From NCBI GenBank assembly GCA_041875495.1, contig CP112982.1:310001-374000 (forward strand): a DNA stretch of 64,000 nucleotides. The letters are read 5' to 3'. Under the pieces are notes generated by a model. That model saw only the letters and a list, made by a program, of their open reading frames with translations. It made no database searches and had not been told where the DNA came from. The position numbers were made by a program, and so were the translations under genes. This document shows, in pieces, positions 25,768-33,464 of this stretch (the first letter of the stretch is position 1; every line of letters starts with the position of its first letter). The stretch is from Halomonas sp. CH40. Lineage in GTDB: Bacteria; Pseudomonadota; Gammaproteobacteria; Pseudomonadales; Halomonadaceae.

Positions 25768-26697
25768 TCAGAGAATGCCGGATTCACGTAACAACGGGCG
25801 CAGACGCGAAATGGCTTGAGGTAGATCATTACCCAGCAGGTGTACATCGCCGCTGGAAAAGTCGTTTTCGCGCAGGTGGGCCACGTTACCGCATACGCCC
25901 ACCGGTACATTCAGCCCCTTGGCCGCCTGAGGCAGCAGGTCATGAATGTAGTGGTCACTTTCTGACTGGCCGCTGGTCAGTAACACAATCGACGCATGCA
26001 GGCGTGATACCGCCTGAGGCAGGTCTTCCAGGGGCAGGTTGCGATCCAGCATCTGCACCCGGTAACCGTGTTCACTGGCGACCAGTGCCACCATCAGAAT
26101 CCATAGCGGCCCCGGGTCGTCAGGCATGCTGTTGAGCAGGATCAGTGGCCCTCGGGTCGCCTGATTGGCATGGTGCAGCCGTATCCCGACCTGATTGCGC
26201 AGAAAGGCCTCCAGCGTCCGGCGTACCAGCGCATCGGGCTTGCTTTCCCATTGGGCTTCCAGGTTCATGATCACCGGCTGCCACAGCTCGTTGATCGCCA
26301 CGCTGAGCGGGTAAAGTGCCAGGCTCTGATGATAGAGCGGGTCTAGCCGTGCCATATCAAGTGATTCAATGGTGCCTTGCAGCTGCTGGCGCTGGCTTTC
26401 CCAGTCACCACTGGCCGGTGCTGGGGGTTCAACGGTTTCGGGCTGGTCGAGAAGGTCACCGACCTGGCTGACGGGCACACCACGGTTGAGCCATTGCAGA
26501 ATACGCTCGATGCGGGTGATGTCATCCTGCGCGTAGAGGCGATGGCCTTTTGGCGTGCGCTGTGGGCGAATCAGCCCATAGCGGCGCTCCCAAGCGCGTA
26601 GAGTGACCGAGTTCACACCTGTCAGTCGGGAAACTTCCCGAATAGGGTAAAGCGGTGTGTCGGGTGGGTGGGTCGCCTTGTTGCTCATGGGCGCCAT
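25768..26697 (-). CDS. MerR-family regulator, LitR/CarH-like without cobalamin ligands
   Basis: About 309 residues. The N terminus is a MerR winged helix: YPIREVSRLTGVNSVTLRAW, then ERRYGLIRPQRTPKGHRLY. Residues from about 110 on resemble the helical bundle plus Rossmann fold of B12-dependent photoreceptors, with WQPVIMNLEAQW and LPLEDLPQAV. However, the cobalamin ligands are gone: the bundle motif W-x9-E-H reads W-x9-R-T (from QWESKPDALVRRT), and the Rossmann segment MPDDPGPLWILM has no His of the D-x-H-x-x-G type. This matches what is described as class II LitR, which works with a separate light sensor. The start is uncertain: ATG 26697 is used, ATG 26688 is equally possible, and a longer TTG start at 26754 is unlikely. 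Confidence 0.85.
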   Translation of the reverse strand: MAPMSNKATHPPDTPLYPIREVSRLTGVNSVTLRAWERRYGLIRPQRTPKGHRLYAQDDITRIERILQWLNRGVPVSQVGDLLDQPETVEPPAPASGDWESQRQQLQGTIESLDMARLDPLYHQSLALYPLSVAINELWQPVIMNLEAQWESKPDALVRRTLEAFLRNQVGIRLHHANQATRGPLILLNSMPDDPGPLWILMVALVASEHGYRVQMLDRNLPLEDLPQAVSRLHASIVLLTSGQSESDHYIHDLLPQAAKGLNVPVGVCGNVAHLRENDFSSGDVHLLGNDLPQAISRLRPLLRESGIL

Positions 26698-26795
26698 TGC
26701 CTCTTGGTTATCTTTTGCAAAATGCACAGTGTGTTTGGTTTGACTTGCGTTCAATTCTCAACGCAATTGATTCATAAAGCAAAAAATCGACGCGT

Positions 26796-26840
26796 ATTAT
26801 ACATGCTTTATTTGTACAACTTGTCGCCTCAAGGTACAAC
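26796..26840 (-). promoter_or_regulatory. Probable promoter and operator of the LitR-like/photolyase operon
   Basis: On the minus strand a TATAAT (+ coordinates 26796-26801) lies about 100 bases before the regulator start. Upstream of it, GTTGTAC occurs twice (+ strand GTACAAC at 26814-26820 and 26834-26840), exactly 20 bases apart, so on the same face of the helix. A further half-similar ATGTATA overlaps the -10. A related TTGTAC element occurs in the promoter of the next gene upstream. The arrangement suggests binding sites for the MerR/LitR-type regulator and autoregulation; this is inference. Confidence 0.55.
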
Positions 26841-26862
26841 CTCTCATTCCATGCGCGGCTAT

Positions 26863-27972
26863 TTATCCTGCTGACTCGCTCTTTATGTTCCCAGATTCAA
26901 GCAGTGACAGCCCTAGCCGGTGGCCGGAAAGCCAGGCATCTTCCACCCGCCCGCCGCGCAGGCTGTCGCCACACAGGGCCAGGCCGCTGGCGCTATGGGC
27001 AAACCCCTGCTCGGGAAACGGGTTGTTTTGATCCGGCTGGGAATAACGCCAGCGGTGGGCGCCGCTATCCAGCAGTTCAGGCAGCTTGAGTGGCGCGGGG
27101 TAAAGGCTTTTCAAAGCGTCGAGCAGCGATTGAGTGATGGCTTCCGGTGTGGCCTCCATATGGGTTTCACTCCATTCGAGGTTAGTCAGCAGGCTCAGGC
27201 TCTCCGGCTGGTCTTCGCGTCCTGGCTTGGTCTGGTTACGGCAAACCAGCCGCAGGGCAGGGTGATCTACACGGGCCATCTGCCAGTCTTTTTCGATGCC
27301 TATAGGAGTTGGCAGTGACTCGGCAAATACTGCCCAGCCGGCCCAGCAACCGCGTTGAACCAGACTCTGGCAGAGCTCAAACAGCTGCGCATCCCAGGGT
27401 TGTACCAGAATGGCTGCCTGGGGAGGTGGGGCCGTAATTACTACGCGAGTATAAGGTCCATGCAGTTCTGTGTTGTTGCCTTCCAGCCACCATCCCTCGC
27501 TTTTTTTGATCAGGGCGGTGATGGGGGTGGTCGCATGTAGCGTAACGTCGTTGGCATCAAGGGCTGCGGCCAAGTGGCGGGTGATGGCACTCATTCTGGG
27601 TGAGCCGGTGAAGCGCACCTGGCCATCATGATGCGGTTGCCAGCCTGTCGGGCTGGCGCGGTAAATACGTTCCGGCCACTGGCCAACGCAACCTTCTGCC
27701 TGCCAGCGGGCAACTTCTTCGCTGAAAGCCTCTTCACGCACTGTAAAGGCCTGGGCGCCAAGATCGAGAACCGCTTCCGGCCGGTGCTTGCTTGACATCC
27801 GCCCGCCTGGGCCGCGTGCTTTATCAAACAGGGTGACTTGCTCGCCGGCGTCAGCCAGCACCTTGGCGCAGGCAAGCCCGGCCAGTCCGGCGCCGATGAT
27901 GGCGGTGTGGTTGGATGCACCTTCAGGTGAGTGAGAGGAAATAGCAGCACCGGACATGTTAGAAGCGGCCAT
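26863..27972 (-). CDS. Renalase-like FAD-dependent oxidoreductase
   Basis: A 369-residue soluble flavoprotein. The FAD site reads AIIGAGLAGLACAKVLADAG and is followed by VTLFDKARGPGGRMSS, the renalase/amine-oxidase family pattern; the C-terminal FAD contact is LALCGDSLRGGRVEDAWLSG. A polar leader of about 20 residues (Ser/Ala/His) precedes the fold. Bacterial relatives oxidise isomeric dihydronicotinamides or have unknown substrates. It is the first minus-strand gene of the light-cluster region and has its own promoter (28047-28078). AAGGA stands 7-8 bases before ATG 27972, which supports this start; a second ATG 15 bases in is possible. A promoter-containing gap of 165 bases separates it from the regulator gene. 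Confidence 0.87.
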   Translation of the reverse strand: MAASNMSGAAISSHSPEGASNHTAIIGAGLAGLACAKVLADAGEQVTLFDKARGPGGRMSSKHRPEAVLDLGAQAFTVREEAFSEEVARWQAEGCVGQWPERIYRASPTGWQPHHDGQVRFTGSPRMSAITRHLAAALDANDVTLHATTPITALIKKSEGWWLEGNNTELHGPYTRVVITAPPPQAAILVQPWDAQLFELCQSLVQRGCWAGWAVFAESLPTPIGIEKDWQMARVDHPALRLVCRNQTKPGREDQPESLSLLTNLEWSETHMEATPEAITQSLLDALKSLYPAPLKLPELLDSGAHRWRYSQPDQNNPFPEQGFAHSASGLALCGDSLRGGRVEDAWLSGHRLGLSLLESGNIKSESAG

Positions 27973-28046
27973 GTAACGTATCCTTGATCATAGCGTGTCA
28001 ACGCCGTTAATGATGACAATATCAAAACGGTTGGTTATCTGTTTTC

Positions 28047-28078
28047 ATTGTAGCAGAATCGTATAGGTATCGTACAAT
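28047..28078. promoter_or_regulatory. Symmetric divergent promoter pair with 19-bp spacers
   Basis: ATTGTA at 28047-28052 faces TACAAT at 28073-28078. Read on the minus strand: TTGTAC (28077-28072), 19 bases, TACAAT (28052-28047), ahead of the renalase-like gene. Read on the plus strand: TTGTAG (28048-28053), 19 bases, TACAAT (28073-28078), ahead of the epimerase-like gene. Each element serves as -35 for one direction and -10 for the other. A 19-bp spacer is the known mark of promoters controlled by MerR-family regulators, and one such regulator gene is 1.3 kb away. A direct repeat ATCGTA (28058-28063 and 28069-28074) lies between. Confidence 0.55.
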
Positions 28079-28137
28079 AAAATGGTGCCATTTTTCCCAT
28101 TGCATCAGCACTGGTGGCAGCAAAAGGAGAACACATA

Positions 28138-29046
28138 ATGCGTGTATTGATAACGGGCGGAAGTGGCTTTGTCGGCCAGCGCCTTTGCAAGCGTCTGGCA
28201 GCGCAGGGGCATGCCTTACAGGTTGTCTCACGGACACCTGAGAAAGCCCGTTCGCGCCTGCCTGAAGGCTGCGATATTCGTGAAAGCGCCCAGGCATTTG
28301 CTGATTCGCCGCCGGAAGCGCTGATTAATCTGGCGGGGGAATCAATTGCCGCCAAGCGCTGGAGCGAACCCCAGAAAGAAGAGCTGGTTCAATCACGCCT
28401 GAAGGCGACTCAACAGTTGGTGACGCTGTGCGAACAGCTCAAGGAAAATGGCCAGCCGTTGCCGCATACTCTGCTATCCGCGTCAGCCATGGGGTATTAC
28501 GGTGATCAGGGGGCCAACAAGGTGACGGAAGAAACGTCGCCTAATGATGAGTTTGCCCATCGTCTTTGTGCTCAGTGGGAAGAGGCTGCTCGCCAGGTTG
28601 AAGCTTTGGGTGTGCGCCTGGCCATCCTGCGGATCGGCCTGGTGCTGGATGCCGGTGGCGGCACCCTGCAGAAAATGCTGCCGCCTTTCAAGTTGGGGCT
28701 GGGTGGGCGTTTTGGTGATGGCAAGCAGTTCATGCCGTGGATTCACCGCGATGACCTGGTCGAGGCCATGCTGTTCCTGTTGGAGGATCAGACGCTGACC
28801 GGGCCTTTCAATGCCAGTGCGCCACATCCCGTGACCAATGCGGAATTCACGCGCACCTTGGCCAAAACGCTGAAACGCCCGGCGATCTTTCCGGTACCCG
28901 CACCGGTATTAAAGCTTGGCTTTGGCGAGATGTCACAGCTGTTACTGACCGGCGCGGACATGCGCCCGGCACGCCTGGAAGCTGCGGGGTTTACCTTCCA
29001 GTACCCGACCCTGGACAAGGCTCTGGAGGCGATCCTGCACAAGTGA
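28138..29046 (+). CDS. TIGR01777-type epimerase/SDR-like protein (YfcH-like)
   Basis: A 302-residue NAD(P)-binding extended SDR protein. It starts RVLITGGSGFVGQRLCKRL (dinucleotide loop), has ALINLAGESIAAKRWS and a SASAMGYYGDQG segment with the active-site Ser and Tyr region, and FMPWIHRDDLVEAMLFLLE, all typical of the TIGR01777/YfcH family; the C-terminal MRPARLEAAGFTFQYP is the DUF1731-like tail. Substrate and role are unknown. ATG 28138 is chosen because AAAGGAGA stands 7 bases before; an upstream in-frame ATG at 28114 precedes that site. It is divergent from the renalase-like gene and shares its promoter region, so it is likely co-regulated with the light cluster. Confidence 0.9.
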   Translation: MRVLITGGSGFVGQRLCKRLAAQGHALQVVSRTPEKARSRLPEGCDIRESAQAFADSPPEALINLAGESIAAKRWSEPQKEELVQSRLKATQQLVTLCEQLKENGQPLPHTLLSASAMGYYGDQGANKVTEETSPNDEFAHRLCAQWEEAARQVEALGVRLAILRIGLVLDAGGGTLQKMLPPFKLGLGGRFGDGKQFMPWIHRDDLVEAMLFLLEDQTLTGPFNASAPHPVTNAEFTRTLAKTLKRPAIFPVPAPVLKLGFGEMSQLLLTGADMRPARLEAAGFTFQYPTLDKALEAILHK

Positions 29047-29086
29047 GGGGTAAGTGAGAAAGTAATAGTAGCCACGGATACTAATC

Positions 29087-29184
29087 GCCACGGACACTCA
29101 CGGACGACACGGACAGGGATAAGGTCAAACCCAAAACAAAAGGTTTTAAGGTTTTCGTCCGTGTTTTCCGTGAGTGTCCGTGGC
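29087..29184. repeat. Long imperfect inverted repeat between convergent genes
   Basis: The arms 29087-29114 and 29157-29184 are 28 bases each with 26 matches, separated by 42 bases. The left arm begins GCCACGGACACTCACGGA. A partial extra copy (GCCACGGATACT) lies at 29071. No T run follows either arm, so it is not a standard terminator, though its position between two convergent genes would suit transcript ends. The CACGGACAC type of sequence resembles a widely dispersed intergenic repeat. Confidence 0.85.
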
Positions 29185-29229
29185 AAAAAATATATCGAAC
29201 TGCCCCATCCGTGGGGCGTGGCCGGTGGG

Positions 29230-32175
29230 TTATTTTTTAGGGTCGGCGGTAATCACTACGCGTACGGCGTCCAGGCGTAGGCGGGTGGCTTCGATGGCAT
29301 CGCTGAGCGCTTTTCTTTCCTGGCGGATGGCGTCAATTTCTGCCTCGCGCACCGTCGGGTTGTGTTCAGCCAGCGCGGTCAGGCGGGCCAGTTCACTGTC
29401 GAGCTGGCTGCGCATGCGGGTTTCGGCGGCTTCAACGATACTTGGCAGTTCCCGGTCAGCTTCCCCTTCTCCCTGTAAAAGCAGCTCGCGCAGCTGGTCA
29501 TGGCGGCTTTTGATCAGTTCGCGGGCCATGGATTTATTGACCTTCTGAACGTTCTTGCTTAGCCCGGTAAAGGAGATCTTGCTGGTCAGGTTAGCGCCGG
29601 ATTCATCCAGCAGCACGCGAATGGCCGTCGGCGGCAGGAAGCGGTTCAGGTGCAGCCGCTTGGGCGCCGGGCAGTGGGTGCGGAAGATCAGCTCAACCAG
29701 CAAGCGACCGCTTGGCAGCGCCGGGTGGGGCAGCAGTGCCAGGGCGGTATTGCCCATGGCGCCGTCGATAATCCGGCCCATCATTTCACGCAGTAGCGGG
29801 TGCTCCCAGGAAAGGCGCTGCACGTCGTCGCGGGCCAGGGCAACATCGCGGCGGTAAGTGGCAGTAAAACCCTCTTCGCCTTTGACCAGCCCGGGCAGGC
29901 CATCCAGCATATGCTGGCCGGGTTCGAGCACCAGCAGATCCTTGCCCAGCTCCTGGCTGTCAACGCCGAAGATGTCCAGAGCGCGCTCGACATAGCGGGG
30001 CAAGGCGGTGTCTTCATCCAGCTCACGCACGGCTTCGATTACGCTGTTGGCCCGAGCTGGGCGGCAGGCGTTGAGCTCCAGCAGGCGGTTACGTCCGGCA
30101 TCCCGTTCGGCCAGCTGAGCGGTGAACATTGTGCGGGTTTCGTCGACGATTTCATCCAGCATCTCATCGTCCAGCAGGGCATCCGCCAGGGCATCACCAA
30201 AGGCTTCAAACAGGTCGCTGCCGATACCGGTAGGCGCACTGAAGGCGTCCATGCCTTCGTTGTACCAGCGCAGCAGGCGCTCACCCGGGCTGCCTTCAAA
30301 GGTCGGTACATGGATTTCAATGGCGTGCTGCTGGCCAATGCGATCCAGTCGCCCGATGCGCTGTTCAAGTTGATCAGGGTGCTGGGGCAGGTCGAACATC
30401 ACCAGATGGCGGCAGAACTGGAAATTACGCCCTTCCGAGCCGATTTCCGAGCATACCAGTACCTGACAGCCCTCTTCGTCGTCGGCAAAGGCAGCAGCGG
30501 CGCGGTCGCGCTCAATCAGCGTCAGGTCTTCATGAAACACGGGCGCGTGGTAGCCGCCCAGCACGCGCAGCCCTTCGGCAATGCCTTCAGCGGTCTCGCG
30601 CTGATGGGCAATCACCAGCACCTTGTCGTTGGCAAAGCCTTCTTCGCTGTCATCGCTGAGCTTTTCCAGTAGCCAGTTGACCCTTGGGTCGATATGCCAC
30701 CAGTCTTCGGCATTGAGCGGGTCGCCGGAGAGCTCGCGGTACATGGCATCCGGGTAGATCAGCACATCCGGATGATCCATGCCGGTTTCAATCAGCAGCT
30801 CGTCGAGGTAGTCCTCGTCGCGCTCCAGGCGGCGCATGACCCGGCGATAAGCGGATGGCAGGGCCAGCGGCACCAGATGCAGGCGGCGTTCAGGGAAACC
30901 GCCGACGTGGCGGCGGCTGTTGCGGAACATCACCCGCCCGGTGCCGTGACGATCAAGCAAGGCATCACGCAGCTGGGAGCGGGCTGAATCCTGTTGGGAA
31001 GCGTCGGATTCCAGATGTGTCAGCGTGGCGAGCAGCGCCTGGCTGTCGCGGTCGTCGGCCACTGCATCGACGCTGGCCCTGGCGCTGGCATCGCCGGGCA
31101 GGGCATCCAGGGCATCAATGGCGGCGGCGACTTCAATATAGTGGCGTTCTTCTTCGCGAAAGCGCGCCAGATCGTGGTAGCGCTCGGGGTCGAGCAGCCG
31201 CAGGCGGGCAAAGTGGCTCTCCAACCCCATCTGTTCTGGGGTGGCGGTCAACAGCAGCAAGCCTTCGATATCGCCAGCCAGCTGTTCCACACACTGATAG
31301 CCGGGCCCGCTGCCTTCCGCGCTCCAGTCCAGGTGGTGGGCTTCATCGACAATCAGCATATCGAAGTGGCTTTGATGGGCCTGCTGCTGGCGGGCGGGGT
31401 TGGCAAATAGCCAGCCCTGGCTGGCCAGAATCAGCTGGCCGCTATCAAAGGGGTTCTCGCTGCCATGGGCCTGGCTTTGCTGTTCATCCAGCAGGGTGAC
31501 CTGCAGCGCAAAGCGCCTTAGCAGTTCCACCAGCCATTGGTGAGTCAGGCTGTCAGGCACCAGGATCAGCGCTCGTTCGGCGCGGCCAGCCAGCAGCAGG
31601 CGGTGGAGTATCAAGCCTGCTTCTATGGTTTTACCCAGCCCGACTTCATCGGCCAGCAGGACGCGCGGCGCGTGACGGTTGGCCACTTCATCGGCGATGT
31701 AAAGCTGATGAGGAATGAGATCAATACGCGGGCCTGAAAATCCCAGGGCGCTGTGCTGCTCGATGCGCTGGTAGTGGTGCAGGGTGCGAAAGCGCAGGTC
31801 GAACCAGTCGTTGCGGTCGACCTGGCCGGTCAACAGGCGATCGCGGGCCTGATCAAAGCGCATGGTGTCGGCCAGTTTGGCTTCGGAAAGCTCGCGCCGC
31901 TCGCCGTGGTCGTCCTCGCCGATATAAAAGATCAGGCCGTCATGCTGCTGGCTTTCGTCCACCAGCATCTGCCAGCCTTCCGCGGCGGTGACGCGGTCGC
32001 CGCTGCCAAACTGCACCCGAGTCAGCGGGGCCTGCCGCGTATTGTAGGTGCGGGTTTCCTGGCAGGCACTGAACAGAATCGTGACGCTACGGGTGTCACA
32101 GTTAAGCACGGTGCCAAGGCCAAGTTCGGCCTCGCCGTCGCTAATCCAGCGCTGGCCTGGAGAAAAATCGCTCAT
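29230..32175 (-). CDS. rapA: RNA polymerase-associated ATPase RapA (HepA)
   Basis: A 981-residue Swi2/Snf2-type ATPase that binds RNA polymerase and helps recycle it after termination. The N-terminal Tudor-like part starts FSPGQRWISDGEAELGLGTV; helicase motif I is LADEVGLGKTIEAGLI, motif II VDEAHHLDW, and the C-terminal helicase lobe carries VLVCSEIGSEGRNFQF, LPQHPDQLEQRIGRLDRIGQ. The length is close to E. coli RapA (968). ATG 32175 has a Shine-Dalgarno-poor context (GTTGAGGCAAC). It is convergent with the epimerase-like gene. 170 bases without a gene separate it from the TlpA-type gene upstream. Confidence 0.95.
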   Translation of the reverse strand: MSDFSPGQRWISDGEAELGLGTVLNCDTRSVTILFSACQETRTYNTRQAPLTRVQFGSGDRVTAAEGWQMLVDESQQHDGLIFYIGEDDHGERRELSEAKLADTMRFDQARDRLLTGQVDRNDWFDLRFRTLHHYQRIEQHSALGFSGPRIDLIPHQLYIADEVANRHAPRVLLADEVGLGKTIEAGLILHRLLLAGRAERALILVPDSLTHQWLVELLRRFALQVTLLDEQQSQAHGSENPFDSGQLILASQGWLFANPARQQQAHQSHFDMLIVDEAHHLDWSAEGSGPGYQCVEQLAGDIEGLLLLTATPEQMGLESHFARLRLLDPERYHDLARFREEERHYIEVAAAIDALDALPGDASARASVDAVADDRDSQALLATLTHLESDASQQDSARSQLRDALLDRHGTGRVMFRNSRRHVGGFPERRLHLVPLALPSAYRRVMRRLERDEDYLDELLIETGMDHPDVLIYPDAMYRELSGDPLNAEDWWHIDPRVNWLLEKLSDDSEEGFANDKVLVIAHQRETAEGIAEGLRVLGGYHAPVFHEDLTLIERDRAAAAFADDEEGCQVLVCSEIGSEGRNFQFCRHLVMFDLPQHPDQLEQRIGRLDRIGQQHAIEIHVPTFEGSPGERLLRWYNEGMDAFSAPTGIGSDLFEAFGDALADALLDDEMLDEIVDETRTMFTAQLAERDAGRNRLLELNACRPARANSVIEAVRELDEDTALPRYVERALDIFGVDSQELGKDLLVLEPGQHMLDGLPGLVKGEEGFTATYRRDVALARDDVQRLSWEHPLLREMMGRIIDGAMGNTALALLPHPALPSGRLLVELIFRTHCPAPKRLHLNRFLPPTAIRVLLDESGANLTSKISFTGLSKNVQKVNKSMARELIKSRHDQLRELLLQGEGEADRELPSIVEAAETRMRSQLDSELARLTALAEHNPTVREAEIDAIRQERKALSDAIEATRLRLDAVRVVITADPKK

Positions 32176-32345
32176 GTTGCCTCAACGGATGTGAATACGG
32201 GTCAAAGCCGTCGGCGGGGTAACCGACGGAGGGGTCAGGGCGGGGGATTCTAACGCAAAGGCGGTGGTGGCCCAACAATGATAATAAGCGTTGCGATGCC
32301 GCGAACGTGCTGTGGGCCTTCGGTGTTGGCTGAAATGCCGCTGGA

Positions 32346-33149
32346 TCAGTTATTCAGCCATTGATCCAACTGGGCTCGGGTCAGCTCTCCAACGTGCTGC
32401 TCAATCACCCGCCCGTGACGGTCGAACATCATGGTCGTGGGTAGCCCCGGGGTTTCAAAGGCTGTCATCAGGCGCTGCTGGGGGTCGAGTAGTGCATAGC
32501 GGAAGCTGAGCGACTGCTCATCAAGGTAGCGCACTATCGGCAACAGATCTTCCCCCTGATTGACGATAACCACGTGGATATCATCGCGGGTGGCGACCTC
32601 CGCCAGTAACGGCATTTCCCGCAGGCAGGGCGGGCACCAGGTGGCCCACAGGTTGAAAATTACCTTATGCTCGCCGTCGGCCAGTGAGGGCAGGTGAATC
32701 TCGTTGCCCTCAATATCCTGCAAGGTAAGATCAGGAATGGGCTTGGAGGCAAAACTGCCGCCAAGCGGAGAGAAAAGCACCAGCAGCGCCCATAGGGCAG
32801 ACGTTACCATCACCAGTACCATGGTATAGATCATGGCGTGCAGGCGATGACGCAGCGCCCAGCCTGTCCAGATGAGGCCGCCCAGCATGCCCCATAGGCC
32901 GTCATAGCCGGGCTTCCAGAGCATCAAGGCGTCCAGCGGCGTATCCGCATAGCTGTCCAGGTTAAACACCACATGCCCCAAGCGGGCGCTGATCAGCCAT
33001 ACCAGGATCAGACCGGTAAACCAGCGCTGTTGCACATTGCTGGGCAATTTGAACAGAATGCGTACCGCTATCAGCAGGACAAGCGCGCAGGCAAAGGCGT
33101 AAAGGCGCGGTAAAGAAAGTAAAAAAGGCCCCAGGGCAATGGCGTTCAT
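32346..33149 (-). CDS. Membrane thioredoxin: Lgt-like membrane region fused to a TlpA domain
   Basis: A 267-residue inner-membrane protein in two parts. Residues 1 to about 130 hold four hydrophobic segments and resemble part of prolipoprotein diacylglyceryl transferase: WLISARLGHVVFNLDSY and LWKPGYDGLWGMLGGLIW recall the Lgt G-x-R-L and G-G-L-x-G motifs. From about 140 follows a periplasmic TlpA/ResA thioredoxin fold with NLWATWCPPCLREMP; the redox pair is Cys172 and Cys175, and a cis-Pro segment GLPTTMMFD is kept. It likely reduces or exchanges disulfides in the periplasm. Start at ATG 33149 (TTTGGAAAAAATT in front); ATG 33161 is less likely. The catalytic Lgt arginine and histidine set cannot be confirmed. 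Confidence 0.83.
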   Translation of the reverse strand: MNAIALGPFLLSLPRLYAFACALVLLIAVRILFKLPSNVQQRWFTGLILVWLISARLGHVVFNLDSYADTPLDALMLWKPGYDGLWGMLGGLIWTGWALRHRLHAMIYTMVLVMVTSALWALLVLFSPLGGSFASKPIPDLTLQDIEGNEIHLPSLADGEHKVIFNLWATWCPPCLREMPLLAEVATRDDIHVVIVNQGEDLLPIVRYLDEQSLSFRYALLDPQQRLMTAFETPGLPTTMMFDRHGRVIEQHVGELTRAQLDQWLNN

Positions 33150-33233
33150 AATTTTTTCCAAATAATCGTTACACTATGGGTGACCGAAAGCCGCGAAACC
33201 CTACCATGCCATTCCTTTAGATGCGGAGAAAAT

Positions 33234-33464
33234 ATGGCCCAGAAACCCTTCGATACCTTGAGAGCACTGGCAATTGCGTCGCAGGCAATTGGTTTGATGC
33301 TGATTATCACCTTTGAAACCGCGCTTGGCGATAACGCGCGCCTGTGGCAAGGGGTCACGCTGGCCCTGATGATTGCTGCCGCCTTGTGGATTGCTCTGGT
33401 ACGCCTTTATCGGCGCAATAAACTGCGCAAACGTCAGTTGGCACGTCAACAGGAGGACGAGTGA
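33234..33464 (+). CDS. Small membrane protein of unknown function
   Basis: A 76-residue protein with two hydrophobic segments (LAIASQAIGLMLIITFETAL and GVTLALMIAAALWIALVRLY) and a strongly basic end (RRNKLRKRQLARQQEDE). Not recognised as a named family. ATG 33234 follows a GCGGAGAAAAT ribosome site; the same frame is open from 33180 but that part looks untranslated. It overlaps the DASS transporter gene by 4 bases (GTGA), so it is probably translationally coupled to it and could be a small accessory subunit. It is divergent from the TlpA-type gene, with 84 bases between starts for both promoters. Confidence 0.75.
   Translation: MAQKPFDTLRALAIASQAIGLMLIITFETALGDNARLWQGVTLALMIAAALWIALVRLYRRNKLRKRQLARQQEDE

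Noticed and set aside
29087..29184. Intrinsic terminator for the convergent epimerase and rapA genes
   Set aside because: The arms are long and the loop is 42 bases, with no U tract on either side; it is kept as an inverted repeat only.
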